Assembly (NCBI RefSeq): GCF_030812675.1
Contig: NZ_JAUSTE010000007.1
Span: forward strand, 124,001-188,000
Length of the DNA: 64,000 nt
Source: Sinomonas atrocyanea
GTDB lineage: Bacteria; Actinomycetota; Actinomycetes; Actinomycetales; Micrococcaceae
Reading direction: 5' to 3'
Shown: piece by piece, positions 32,776 through 42,243 of the stretch
Layout of the letters: each line of letters starts with the position of its first letter
Numbering within the stretch: position 1 is the stretch's first letter
Program-made: the position numbers and the translations under genes
Notes under the pieces: generated by a model
Databases searched by the model: none
Seen by the model: only the letters and a program-made list of their open reading frames with translations
Told to the model about the DNA's origin: nothing

Positions 32776-33976
32776 AATTGCGTGGTTTGATTCCGTTGTT
32801 CGGGCAGCGACGCGCCGGCGGCACGTATTCTTCCATCTGAATGCTCTAGCAGCGACGGTTGATGACAGATCAGCATTCGCTGACTCGGCTGCGAACTTGA
32901 CCGTGAAATTCATTGATTGCTACAAACTTCCGCTGAATTCGGACGGCGACCTTGAAGTCCTTGAAGACGTTGCTTCTGACCTTATTATAGTTCTTGGCTT
33001 TGATGCATTACTTCGTGCCCGTAGGGGGGAAGCGTGGATGCGTCAGCTTCGTCCGATGCTATTTGATGCAATGGCGGGAGGCGCAGCCCTTATCATTTCG
33101 AGTAAATTGCCGCAGAAGGCATACCCGGCGATCGACGGCAGTGGACTCGCCACGGACTGTTACGCTACGCCAGTACCTCGCCTGACTATAGATCACATGG
33201 TCGGTATGGATGAGGTGAGGGCTAAAGATATTTTGGCTGTCTCAATGGGCTACCCAGGTCCGGCATCGAGATTGTTGGCCGGTGGCGGATCTGGCGCTTC
33301 CCTATTAGAAGGCTCGGACATTTTTATAGAATGCCTGGCAGCTTCTATTGTGGAGTGCGGCGCGGAGACGCTTTCGAGTCTCGAGTCATGCTACCTTCAC
33401 GGGATCTCGCTCCCAGAGGGACCTTACTCACACCCTGACGATGTTCAGTCAACGCTGATCGCTGCGGGAATGGCGGAAGTTGACTACGCTAGCGATGCTG
33501 TTAATGTTCTACCTTGGCTTTCTGTGAATACGATTTGCCGCGCAATCGTTAAGGCGGATCTGATGATGTTGGATGCGCCCGCTTCTTGGGGTGAGATCGC
33601 TAACAAGTTGTTCCGGATCGAACGGTCGCTTCGCGCGATTATCTCTCGGAACAGCGTCTACTCGTCCCGACGAGAACAATTTCTAGAATCCCGTCGTAAG
33701 AAGATACGCGACAACTATTCGAATGAGACTGGAGTTGCGGCGCCATCTCTCGAGCAACTGGCCATTCCTGAGAAGTGGTTGGATTTGTCTGACCTCTTGG
33801 ATCTGCTGGCTGAATTGGCTGAAGGGGGTCGGATTAATGGTATGTCTTCAAAGCAGTGGGCCAAGGCGAAAGCGGACTTGCTGCCCGTAAGGAACCGGAT
33901 TCAACACATGCGCTTGCCCCGATCCGGGGACGCTGAGGTGGTTCGGGCCTATCTGTCGCGACTGGGCTCATCGTAG
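32768..33976 (+). CDS. probable HEPN-domain effector paired with the NTPase
   Basis: A 402-residue protein. The first 280 residues are unassigned (an alpha/beta region with DLIIVLGFDALLRAR and AALIISSKLP suggests a nucleotide-binding-like fold). The C-terminal 120 residues resemble Swt1/HEPN helical domains: EIANKLFRIERSLRAII, WLDLSDLLDLLAELAEGG, and LLPVRNRIQHMRLPR. The last contains R375 and H380 in Rx4H spacing, as in HEPN ribonucleases. It overlaps the NTPase gene by 8 bp. It is a candidate RNA-cleaving toxin controlled by the NTPase; activity is inferred. Confidence 0.65.
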   Translation: MDRIAWFDSVVRAATRRRHVFFHLNALAATVDDRSAFADSAANLTVKFIDCYKLPLNSDGDLEVLEDVASDLIIVLGFDALLRARRGEAWMRQLRPMLFDAMAGGAALIISSKLPQKAYPAIDGSGLATDCYATPVPRLTIDHMVGMDEVRAKDILAVSMGYPGPASRLLAGGGSGASLLEGSDIFIECLAASIVECGAETLSSLESCYLHGISLPEGPYSHPDDVQSTLIAAGMAEVDYASDAVNVLPWLSVNTICRAIVKADLMMLDAPASWGEIANKLFRIERSLRAIISRNSVYSSRREQFLESRRKKIRDNYSNETGVAAPSLEQLAIPEKWLDLSDLLDLLAELAEGGRINGMSSKQWAKAKADLLPVRNRIQHMRLPRSGDAEVVRAYLSRLGSS

Positions 33977-34001
33977 TCAAATGAGGTACGGGTCTCACGC
34001 T

Positions 34002-34036
34002 GCGTCATCGCCAAAAAGTGCTAACTATGATGACGC
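34002..34036. terminator. hairpin between convergent genes
   Basis: Arms GCGTCATC (34002-34009) and GATGACGC (34029-34036) around an AT-rich 19-base loop. The right arm overlaps the last codons of the McrC-like gene. It could serve as a weak bidirectional terminator between the HEPN gene and the McrC-like gene. Confidence 0.4.
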
Positions 34037-35269
34037 GGTGTAGGCAGACGGTTCTGCGGTGACGCTTGTAGTTAAGATTCTTATCTTCGCGAGGATAACG
34101 TTCGGCTCCAGCGACAGATCTAAGGGACACTCGACTATCTCGACGTTTGAGTTGCGAATTTCCCTCGGCCTGACCTGCCCTGAGTCAGCGTAGATCAACC
34201 ATGCCCGCTTAACGCCCAGAGCCGTGCAGTAGGCGAGCATCTGGTACTGGTCGGCATTGGAATACCCCGTGGCCCCGGACGCCTTGTATTTGGCGTCGAA
34301 TATCGTCTGGGGAACCCCGCCGACGGAGTACACGAGATCCACATACATATTGACCCTCGAGCTATCTTGATGTGAGGGCACGTCAAGATAGCACTGGTAC
34401 TGAGCATCAGTGCGCCCGGGCGACGAAGCCAGCGCCTCGGTCAGCGCGACGGTGACGAAGTCCTCGAACACCTTCGCCATGTCGACGATGAAGGAGGCTA
34501 CGGTGAGGCCACCGGTTCCCGTCTCCGCGGACATGTTGTGCAGCATGAGCTCAGCCAGGCGCAGCGCCGGCTTGTAGTGCGCATTGGCCCGGGATGCCGT
34601 CCAGCGTGGAAGCGGAGCTCCGGTGGACAAGATGGTGACGCCGCCCAGCTTCGCATCGAGGTGAGCAAGCCGGCGCCTAGCATCGTCGCTGAGCCGGGGA
34701 AGCCGGAGGGCGAGGCGGATAGCGGTACGCACGATTCGGTTCTCCGGAATATCTTCCGTGTATTCGTCGTAGGAGACCTCCAACGGCAGCAGCATGCCCG
34801 GCCGCCGGGTCACTTGGTCGGTGACGCGGATTCTCCCCCGCACGGTCCGAAGGGCGTCGTCAAGGTGTAGGTACCCGGCCAGCGGTCCGCGAGCCAATGC
34901 GCGTTCCCCTTGACGGGCTAGTGCGAGGGCGAGAGCCGAGAACAGGTCGTCGAAGCCCTCGCCGGTGACATCCTCTTCTCGGAACCCGGGATCTTTGGCG
35001 TAGCCCAGAAGAAAGAGCATGCGGTCGAGGCCCACACGCGCTTTGGGTTTCACCTCCACTAGAAGGTTGCCCACCTGAACCGCACCCACCAGTCCAAGAG
35101 TTGCGATCGAGTATCCGCCGCCCCAGGCCGGGTCGACGGCTACAAGCTTCGTCTGTCTCAAGGCGCCCGCGGTGATCGGATCGATGGCCGCGACTACAGG
35201 ATTCGGTTGGAGCTCGTCGAGGATCAGATGGGTCAGCACGTCACGAGAGTCCAGGCTGGGACTGATCAC
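34025..35269 (-). CDS. mcrC: McrC-like nuclease subunit
   Basis: About 414 residues. N-terminal DUF2357/McrC-type sequence includes LVEVKPKARVGLDRMLFLLGYA, an invariant-looking ENRIVRTAIRLAL and the helical middle. The C-terminal PD-(D/E)XK nuclease has VNMYVDLVYSV and TIFDAKYKASG (D then DAK). The start is GTG 35269; the frame extends upstream, but that part only mirrors mcrB in another frame. It overlaps mcrB by about 29 bp. It cuts DNA when driven by the McrB-like motor, the last gene of the five-gene operon. Confidence 0.88.
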   Translation of the reverse strand: MISPSLDSRDVLTHLILDELQPNPVVAAIDPITAGALRQTKLVAVDPAWGGGYSIATLGLVGAVQVGNLLVEVKPKARVGLDRMLFLLGYAKDPGFREEDVTGEGFDDLFSALALALARQGERALARGPLAGYLHLDDALRTVRGRIRVTDQVTRRPGMLLPLEVSYDEYTEDIPENRIVRTAIRLALRLPRLSDDARRRLAHLDAKLGGVTILSTGAPLPRWTASRANAHYKPALRLAELMLHNMSAETGTGGLTVASFIVDMAKVFEDFVTVALTEALASSPGRTDAQYQCYLDVPSHQDSSRVNMYVDLVYSVGGVPQTIFDAKYKASGATGYSNADQYQMLAYCTALGVKRAWLIYADSGQVRPREIRNSNVEIVECPLDLSLEPNVILAKIRILTTSVTAEPSAYTASS

Positions 35270-38234
35270 CTTCAAGGCCGTTGCCGTCTGTGTCAGTAGG
35301 CGCCGCGTCGGCCACCGGTTCGGCAACCGCGGGGCCATGCACCTTCTGGAGAATGGCCTCGAATCCGAAGCGCTCGTGCACCTTCTTCCGGTCCAAACGG
35401 CCAAAGTAGTGCTCCTCCAGAAGCGGCAGAAGTTCGTAGCGCCAGATGCGGCGTAGACCTTCCTCCGTTTCGGCATGGTCGCGCATGAAGTACGAAGGCC
35501 CGACCATCAGGTCCCGATCGCTTGACTCGATCTCGGCGTTGAGGGCATCCAGAAGCTGGGCTCGAAGCGGGCTCTTCCCATTCGCCTCGAGATACTTGGC
35601 CAGCATCCCGCGGATCATGCCGTCTTCGGGATGCAACTCGACGAAGGCGAACCGGCGACGTATCGCCGCATCGACCATCGCGATGGACCGGTCGGCTGTG
35701 TTCATGGTGCCGATGATGAAGAGATTGGGCGGGAGAGCGAACTTCTCTGCTGGGTTGTACTGGAGGCTGATCGAGTCATTCCGGTACTCGAGCAGGAAGT
35801 AAAGCTCCCCGAAGACCTTGGCGAGGTTGCCGCGGTTCATCTCGTCAATGATCAGGAAGAAGGGCTTGTCGCGGTTTCCCTCGGCGGCTGCTTCCGCTGC
35901 AATTCTTCGCAGCGGTCCGGGCTCCAGGGCAAACCCTACGTGTCCATCATCCGCAGAAGCCGGCCGGTACCCCTCGAAGAAGTCCTCATAGGCGTAGGAG
36001 GGGTGGAACTGAACCAAAGTGATATGGCTGGTATGCTCCTCGCCGGTGAGGTACCTCGCTATCTTTGTGGCGAGAAACGTCTTTCCCGTTCCCGGCGGAC
36101 CATAGAACACGATCTGATTTCTCGTCTGCAGGAGATCGATGATCTCCTGCAAGTCTTCACGGGCCACATGCAGGCTTGTTGATAGGTCATCGCTCGCAGC
36201 ACGGAGGTGAGGCACGACGGCGGTAGGCGGCTGTGAAGGGTCGCCAGCCTCTCCGGGGCTATCCCCCGGAACCGGTTCGGGCATCAACCGATCGAGTGCT
36301 GTCAGGGCGTCGGTGAGGTCGACGACGACGCCAGTCTCGTCGAGCAGCTTGGGAAGTGGCGCAGGGAGACCTGAGTTCGGCACGGGACGGTCGACCCACT
36401 CGACATCACGCCATAGGCGTGCCTCCTCATGCTCGGCATACTCAGCCTCGCCGGTGATGACTCCGAGGTAGAGGCTCTCTTCATGGAGCGTCACCACACG
36501 ATCGTCTGGCTTCATGAGGGTGAGGAACCGGTAGTACTCCTGAGCGCGCTGCTTCCGCTCGGCGTAGTCCACGTGGTCGTAGCCCAGATTGACGGCCTCC
36601 TGAATGGCTTTGAGGTCGCTCCCGGCAGGTGGGGAACCGAGGTGCTGGGCGCGGGTGGACACCCTGCCGTTCTGGAGCCAGCCCTCCAGCATATTCAGGC
36701 CACCTTGATTCTGGCGCACAAGCCATGCGCGCCTTCCGGCAGGCTGCTGACCGTTCCATACGTGCAGGTATGGTTCGCTGTACCACTCGGCGCGGGCGCC
36801 GTCTCGCGCTGTCAGAGCTTGTTGGATCTCATGGAGGTCGTTTGCGATGGCCCAGTCATCATCGCCGGATGCTCCTCCGATAAGGCCGTCGAAGGCGTCC
36901 CGGATCTTGACGCGATGAGTTCGATTCACGATGGGCTCGAAGAACCATGGCGCGGCCATGTACTCAAAGCTGTATCGGATGGCCTGAACATCGTAGGACG
37001 GCGTAAGCGTGGCCTGGGACAGCAGTTTGGGGTCGTTGAGGAGTTCCGCGCCGTTGTAGTCGGCTTCGCGCAACGCGACGATGAGGGTCGCGAGCCAACC
37101 AAGATGTTTGTACTGGACCTGGTTGAATCCTTGGCCTCCGTTGAATGCGCCCTGCGCCGAGAAGCCGTCGTCAATGACGGGGGGAAGGCCGGGCGCCCCT
37201 CCGGGAAGCCACGAGAGGACCTCGTTGACGCGCCCTCGTTTTGTGGCGGGACGAAGATTGGTCAGCGGTAGCGACTGCAGCGCCACGAGCTCGGCAGCAA
37301 GTCGAACAACACCTGCAGCGGCACCGCTGAGCTGGTCCTTCAGCTTCTCCAGGAAGCTCCTACTGCCGAGATCCTCGCTGAGGATCACCCGATTGTAGAT
37401 TTCCTGCGCGTTCTCTGCGGTCCATGTCGGCTCTCCGCCGCCGAAAGGCGACGGATCGAGGAGCAAGCCGGGACGGATGATTGCCTGCGCCGCGGATTCG
37501 ACGCCCGGGAACGGGCCCGGACGGGTCGGTGTTGCGGCTGCGAGCGGGTCGGCAGTCACTTTGTCTCCTCGCCAGCTGTGAAATTCAGCGATATCTTGGG
37601 CGCTCCAGTTGCTCGGGGGGTCGACATTCATGACCGTCCACATGAGCCCCTGCGCGTCGAGGCGGTCTTTCAGGGCGATGCCGTACTGGGGTGCAAGACG
37701 AAGGACTTCATCCATCGCTTCAAGCAAGAGCCCGTAGCGTTCCAACGCCGAGCCGTTTGCTCCACGGTCCGCCCATCCAACAAGCTTCAGGAACTTCTTG
37801 ACCGCTTGGGCTCGGTAGGGCGGGTATAACTCAGGATCTCGCCCGAGGAGGAGGATCGATGCAAATCCAACGACGCCGCCGACCGAGAAGTTTTCTGGGT
37901 TCTGCTCTCGGAGGCGCGCGGCAAAATCGTCGAGGCTGTCGGTGGGGTGATCGCCTCGCCATAACAGGTCGATGATTGGCTTCAAAACCTCGGGCTGGGA
38001 TCGGCCGAGCTCAACCAGACGCATCATGAAGTACTGGTTCATGAGGTTCGACGAGGAGATATCCCGACGAAGCCTTTCGAACCAGTCGGGCTCGTCGCGG
38101 AGGAAAGCCTCGCGCGTGAACTTGAGGCGGACGGAGAGTTCAATCTTGTAGTCGTATTCCTCAGCATCGAGCAACGCGCGATCATAGAAGGCAGCGCCAA
38201 AGCGAAGGAACTTTGCCCACTGTGGGTCAGACAT
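35241..38234 (-). CDS. mcrB: McrB-like AAA+ GTPase motor
   Basis: A 997-residue protein. The first 650 residues are a family-specific region of unknown fold. Then comes the McrB AAA+ motor: Walker A VFYGPPGTGKTFLAT (about 700), Walker B FFLIIDEMNRGNLAKVFGE (about 790) and the diagnostic TMNTADRSIAMVDAAIRRRF (about 845). The usual short N-terminal DNA reader is replaced by the long region. ATG 38234 overlaps the methylase stop by 8 bp. It translocates DNA and activates McrC; what it recognises is unknown. Confidence 0.88.
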   Translation of the reverse strand: MSDPQWAKFLRFGAAFYDRALLDAEEYDYKIELSVRLKFTREAFLRDEPDWFERLRRDISSSNLMNQYFMMRLVELGRSQPEVLKPIIDLLWRGDHPTDSLDDFAARLREQNPENFSVGGVVGFASILLLGRDPELYPPYRAQAVKKFLKLVGWADRGANGSALERYGLLLEAMDEVLRLAPQYGIALKDRLDAQGLMWTVMNVDPPSNWSAQDIAEFHSWRGDKVTADPLAAATPTRPGPFPGVESAAQAIIRPGLLLDPSPFGGGEPTWTAENAQEIYNRVILSEDLGSRSFLEKLKDQLSGAAAGVVRLAAELVALQSLPLTNLRPATKRGRVNEVLSWLPGGAPGLPPVIDDGFSAQGAFNGGQGFNQVQYKHLGWLATLIVALREADYNGAELLNDPKLLSQATLTPSYDVQAIRYSFEYMAAPWFFEPIVNRTHRVKIRDAFDGLIGGASGDDDWAIANDLHEIQQALTARDGARAEWYSEPYLHVWNGQQPAGRRAWLVRQNQGGLNMLEGWLQNGRVSTRAQHLGSPPAGSDLKAIQEAVNLGYDHVDYAERKQRAQEYYRFLTLMKPDDRVVTLHEESLYLGVITGEAEYAEHEEARLWRDVEWVDRPVPNSGLPAPLPKLLDETGVVVDLTDALTALDRLMPEPVPGDSPGEAGDPSQPPTAVVPHLRAASDDLSTSLHVAREDLQEIIDLLQTRNQIVFYGPPGTGKTFLATKIARYLTGEEHTSHITLVQFHPSYAYEDFFEGYRPASADDGHVGFALEPGPLRRIAAEAAAEGNRDKPFFLIIDEMNRGNLAKVFGELYFLLEYRNDSISLQYNPAEKFALPPNLFIIGTMNTADRSIAMVDAAIRRRFAFVELHPEDGMIRGMLAKYLEANGKSPLRAQLLDALNAEIESSDRDLMVGPSYFMRDHAETEEGLRRIWRYELLPLLEEHYFGRLDRKKVHERFGFEAILQKVHGPAVAEPVADAAPTDTDGNGLEGDQSQPGLS

Positions 38235-41200
38235 TGATATCGTCGCTGACGTTCGACTGGTACGTTTCCTTGTTCTCCCTAGCGGCGGCCATCCGATCGT
38301 AGGCATCAACTATGAGATTCAATGTGCGAAAGTCCCCGTAATCCCTGTCATCCTTGCGCCTAATGATCGGAAACGTCCCCAAAATATACTTAAGCTCATC
38401 GCGTTCGATTCCGTAAAGGTGGAAGACTGTCGCGTCAATTTCAGCACGAATATAGTCCAGCCTAGCCGGGTCGTGGTCCAGTATCCGGTCATCAACACCG
38501 AGTTCTGAGCCGATGCTCGCCATGCTCCGGGAATGTTGGCTCAGTTCGAGAACTCGGGGAGCAAGCCAGCATGCGGTGCTTTGGCCGCCGAAGATTTCTT
38601 CCGGCTCCCGCATGCGCTGTCGGGAGATTATCGGAATCTGCTCAGCGACTCCTTGAGGAATGGAAGGCTGCGATAGGGAATTGCGCAAACAGTAGTCCAC
38701 GGCGAAGGAGTTGTACATGGCGGCAAGGCAGAGGAGGTCCTCGATACTCGGGCCGCTTGTAAGTATCCAACCGTAAGAACATGCCCCGTAGGGAAGCAAG
38801 CTCGCAATCATGGTTCGTTCATCGGTGCTTCTGGCGACCCGCCTAAAGCCCAGTAGCGCGGATGTAGTACCGTGCGATCTTCGCTTCAGTCGTTCTTCAG
38901 TTTCATGCTCACTTACCCAATATCTTGGCATCGGGTCGTCCTGCGACCCAGGGTCGATTGGTGAGAAGTCGTCATTGCCCGTGCCGTAGAAGCTCGCTGA
39001 GTTGTCCCTAAACTGATGTCCCATCTTTCCTTCGTAGAGCGGGAGCATCTTGTTTGTCTTGCCATTGACCATGCGCTCGAAGACGTTGCCCTTGAGCTCC
39101 CAGCCGTCGGCCTCGAGCTCGTCTCTGGTGTGGAACAGGTGAGAGTCGTTGGACATGTGAAACATGGTTGAGAACGAAACGCCCCACGGGTTGCCGTTCA
39201 CGGGATCGTTCTCATTGATCAGCACCGGTACGCGCCGATAGATGCCGAGCGTGATCTCGGCATCGCGTCGTGTTCGGAAGATCGGCAGCGTTCCCGTGTT
39301 CGGGTTGATGAGCTTGATCTCGTCCGGCGTCAGCTCGAATTCCTTCGCCCCGATGTCGGCCGGATCGTGGAGGAAGAAGGCGAAGGACGCGGCCTCCTCG
39401 CGGGTGAGCCGACCGGCCATGGTCAGCAGACAGAACTTGAAGCTGCGATGCACACCGTGGAAGATCGGCACTGCGTTCTCGAAGTCATAGAGGGCCGCGA
39501 TCGTGCTGGTCTCGACGAGGTCCTTGAAGAAGTACTGCGTCGTCGCGTCGGTCGCGATCCCGGTCGGAACGATGATTCCCGAACGCCCCTTCGGGCCGGT
39601 GAGCGATCGGAACAGCTCGGCGAAGACGGCGTACGTGTTGACGTCACCGCGGCCATTGAGCGGGTAGCGTCCAGAGAGCCGCAACATGAGGCTCAGACCT
39701 TCAGCGCGGCGTCGGGCGGTGAGGAACTCCGTGTGGAGCTCGGGGAAGTCCGTTTCCAGCTTCTTGATGAGTCTGCCGCGCGCTGCCGCGTTCGGTGCCG
39801 TCGCGATCTCGGGGTCGCGGGCTGCGAAGAATTCCTGTTCTTGCAGCTTGACGCGCTCCCACGGGGGATTGCCGAGCAAGCAGGAGAAGCCGCCCGGCCA
39901 ACCGTCGGCGCCGACGTCGTCGGAGTCTGGGTCGCCGAACACCTCCGGAAACTCGAGGTGCCAATGGAAGAAGCGGTAGTCGTCGGCGAGTTCACGGACC
40001 TTGGCGACGGTTGCTCCGAAGCCGGCCGACGCTCCCGCGTCGCCGATCTGCCGGACGATCGACGTTGTTGGAGGCTCCGGCTCATCGTCCCGCAGCGGCC
40101 AGACGAACGCGGCCGTCCAGGCGTCGGCGTGAAGGCGCCGTCGTTCCAGCTCTCCGGAGTGGTCGAAGGCGGCGTATTCGGCTGCCAGCCTACGGGCATC
40201 GTCGGCGCTGGACACAGGGCGGAGCAGCCTGTGGCGCTGCTCGATGAGTCCTTGGACCGTGTGCTCGACGCCCCCTAGACTGAGGACCTCTTGGCCTAGG
40301 GAACGGAAGCTCCCGCGGGCCTTGGCCGAATTCTCCGCCTTGTTCCGCTTCCGGACAGCCGAAGCGCGCTTTTTGTCATCCCCCTCGAGTTCCTTGAAGG
40401 CCTCGTCCGGGACGCCTGCGGCGAGCAGGGCCGGCGTCGTGCCCATGAGGCTGTTGCCCACCTTGATGCGAGCGTCGAGGAAGCCCAGGGGCTTGCCGGG
40501 TTCCATGGCCTCGAGCCAGAGCGAGACTTTAGCGAGCTCGGCCGCTAGGTCGTTGAGGTCGACTCCGTAGATGCAGCGCTCGACGACGTCGTGCAGCGCG
40601 TGCTGGATCGCCTGCGGCGTTGGTTCGTCTCCCAGTGCTCGGACTTCGGCGAGCCTCCGCGCGATCCGGCGAGCCGCTGCGACGAGGAAGCCCCCGGATC
40701 CTGAGGCGGGATCGCACACCGTCAGGGCGAGGAGGTTGCTCTCCTGTTCCTCGGGGCTGCCCCCACTCGCTACAGCCTGGTCGAGCACCGGGTCCAAGGC
40801 GGTGTCGAGGAGCGCAGACACGAGTGACGGCGGGGTGTAGTAGGAGCCCGTGACCTTGCGGTCGTTGCCGCCGACGCGCTCAACGCCGTAGTCCCGGGCC
40901 TCGAGGTCTACGCGGGGAACCAGTTCGAGGAGGGACTCGTAAACCGAACCGAGCTCCTCGGCACCCAGATGGCGATAATCCACCGGCTGGTAGCGGTTGG
41001 AGTCGTCGGCAAACCAGGACAGCTGCCGCACGGCCTTCAAGAGGTGCATGTTGGACATCTCGGCAGCGAGCACCAGATCGTCGCCAGGCTGGCCGTCCAG
41101 CCGTGGTGCGCGAGAGTCCGGGTCGAAGAGGCCGCCGAGCGCGGGCACCGCAATGGGAGCCAGGCCGCTGCCGCCGAGCGCGGCGAGCACCAGCCTCTGG

Positions 41201-42243
41201 GTGCGCCACAGATCGGGGTGGGGGCCGCCGTCGCGCGTCCTGGACACCCGACGGAGCCGAGCGGTCGAGAAGTAGTCCGTGTAGCGTTGGCGTGCCTCGG
41301 CCGAGGCTTCGGGGTCGAGCAGTGCTCCGCGGTCCTCCACGACGAAGCAGAACAGCAGACGGTACACGAGGCGGAGGAGCGCTTTGTGGAACTCCCGGTC
41401 GGTGAGCTGTCGCGACGTCAGCGCCGCACGGAGCCACTCGTTGTCCGGGTGCTGAAGCAGTCCGGTTCCCAGAGTTCCGAGGGCCTTCTCCACTCCGCGG
41501 CCCAGCTTCTCGAGGACTCGCGTGCCTTCCTCGACGGATTCATTGCGCCACGCTTCGAGCCAGCAGTCCGCCGGCGATTGCTCGGGGCCTCCGCGTTTCG
41601 CCAGGCGGGACTGGTGGCACACCTGCCACACGAGCTGGAATTCGGAGTAGAGGTCGTTCTCGAAGATCTCCTCGAGATCGAACTCCACGTACGCGGAGCC
41701 GGCCAAGGACGTCGAGTCGCGGAGGAGACGGAGCCTAAGGCCGTTGCTGAGGATGGCCCACAGGTACTCTTCTTCGCGGTTCAGGAACTCCTGGAGCATG
41801 GCCTGCGGGGCGCGGGCGGCGCCTTCGACGCCCTTGTTCTTCCGGTCGAGGTCAACCCCTGGCCCGAGCAGGTGGATGGCCACATGCTCCCATCGATGCG
41901 ACACCGGGTATTGGGCGTCTCCCGTCGCGAGGCCGCCCGGAGTCGGTTGAACCTGACCGTAGCCGAGCTCCCTCAAGAGCACGAGAAGCCACTTCTGGCG
42001 GGCCTCGCCGGTCCCGACGCCGGTCAATCGCTTCGCATCTCCGTCCCGCCAGGCGCGCCACGCACCACCGAGGTAGCCCCACGAGCGTGAGGCAGCATCA
42101 CGCAGTGTCTCACTGCCGGCAAGGTTGAAGCTCGACGGCTTCATGCTCGCTTCGCTGACTTGCCCGGCCTGGATCCTGCCGAGAAGCGACGGGGGGAAGA
42201 CCCCGCCAGTGACGGTAATAGCCTGGAACGCGGCCGTGCTCAT
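38227..42243 (-). CDS. Eco57I/PglX-type DNA adenine methyltransferase (1338 aa)
   Basis: A long N6-adenine methylase. The N-terminal 450 residues are helical. Motif X/I is [19 protein letters not shown], then [20 protein letters not shown] (about 510), then [23 protein letters not shown], and motif [13 protein letters not shown] (about 790). The last 300 residues would be the target-recognition part. No nuclease motif is evident, so it is more like PglX or DrmMI than a type IIG enzyme. Its end (38227 to about 38960) has visibly lower GC than the rest. It overlaps the SNF2 helicase gene by 4 bp and mcrB by 8 bp. Confidence 0.85.
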   Translation of the reverse strand: MSTAAFQAITVTGGVFPPSLLGRIQAGQVSEASMKPSSFNLAGSETLRDAASRSWGYLGGAWRAWRDGDAKRLTGVGTGEARQKWLLVLLRELGYGQVQPTPGGLATGDAQYPVSHRWEHVAIHLLGPGVDLDRKNKGVEGAARAPQAMLQEFLNREEEYLWAILSNGLRLRLLRDSTSLAGSAYVEFDLEEIFENDLYSEFQLVWQVCHQSRLAKRGGPEQSPADCWLEAWRNESVEEGTRVLEKLGRGVEKALGTLGTGLLQHPDNEWLRAALTSRQLTDREFHKALLRLVYRLLFCFVVEDRGALLDPEASAEARQRYTDYFSTARLRRVSRTRDGGPHPDLWRTQRLVLAALGGSGLAPIAVPALGGLFDPDSRAPRLDGQPGDDLVLAAEMSNMHLLKAVRQLSWFADDSNRYQPVDYRHLGAEELGSVYESLLELVPRVDLEARDYGVERVGGNDRKVTGSYYTPPSLVSALLDTALDPVLDQAVASGGSPEEQESNLLALTVCDPASGSGGFLVAAARRIARRLAEVRALGDEPTPQAIQHALHDVVERCIYGVDLNDLAAELAKVSLWLEAMEPGKPLGFLDARIKVGNSLMGTTPALLAAGVPDEAFKELEGDDKKRASAVRKRNKAENSAKARGSFRSLGQEVLSLGGVEHTVQGLIEQRHRLLRPVSSADDARRLAAEYAAFDHSGELERRRLHADAWTAAFVWPLRDDEPEPPTTSIVRQIGDAGASAGFGATVAKVRELADDYRFFHWHLEFPEVFGDPDSDDVGADGWPGGFSCLLGNPPWERVKLQEQEFFAARDPEIATAPNAAARGRLIKKLETDFPELHTEFLTARRRAEGLSLMLRLSGRYPLNGRGDVNTYAVFAELFRSLTGPKGRSGIIVPTGIATDATTQYFFKDLVETSTIAALYDFENAVPIFHGVHRSFKFCLLTMAGRLTREEAASFAFFLHDPADIGAKEFELTPDEIKLINPNTGTLPIFRTRRDAEITLGIYRRVPVLINENDPVNGNPWGVSFSTMFHMSNDSHLFHTRDELEADGWELKGNVFERMVNGKTNKMLPLYEGKMGHQFRDNSASFYGTGNDDFSPIDPGSQDDPMPRYWVSEHETEERLKRRSHGTTSALLGFRRVARSTDERTMIASLLPYGACSYGWILTSGPSIEDLLCLAAMYNSFAVDYCLRNSLSQPSIPQGVAEQIPIISRQRMREPEEIFGGQSTACWLAPRVLELSQHSRSMASIGSELGVDDRILDHDPARLDYIRAEIDATVFHLYGIERDELKYILGTFPIIRRKDDRDYGDFRTLNLIVDAYDRMAAARENKETYQSNVSDDINV

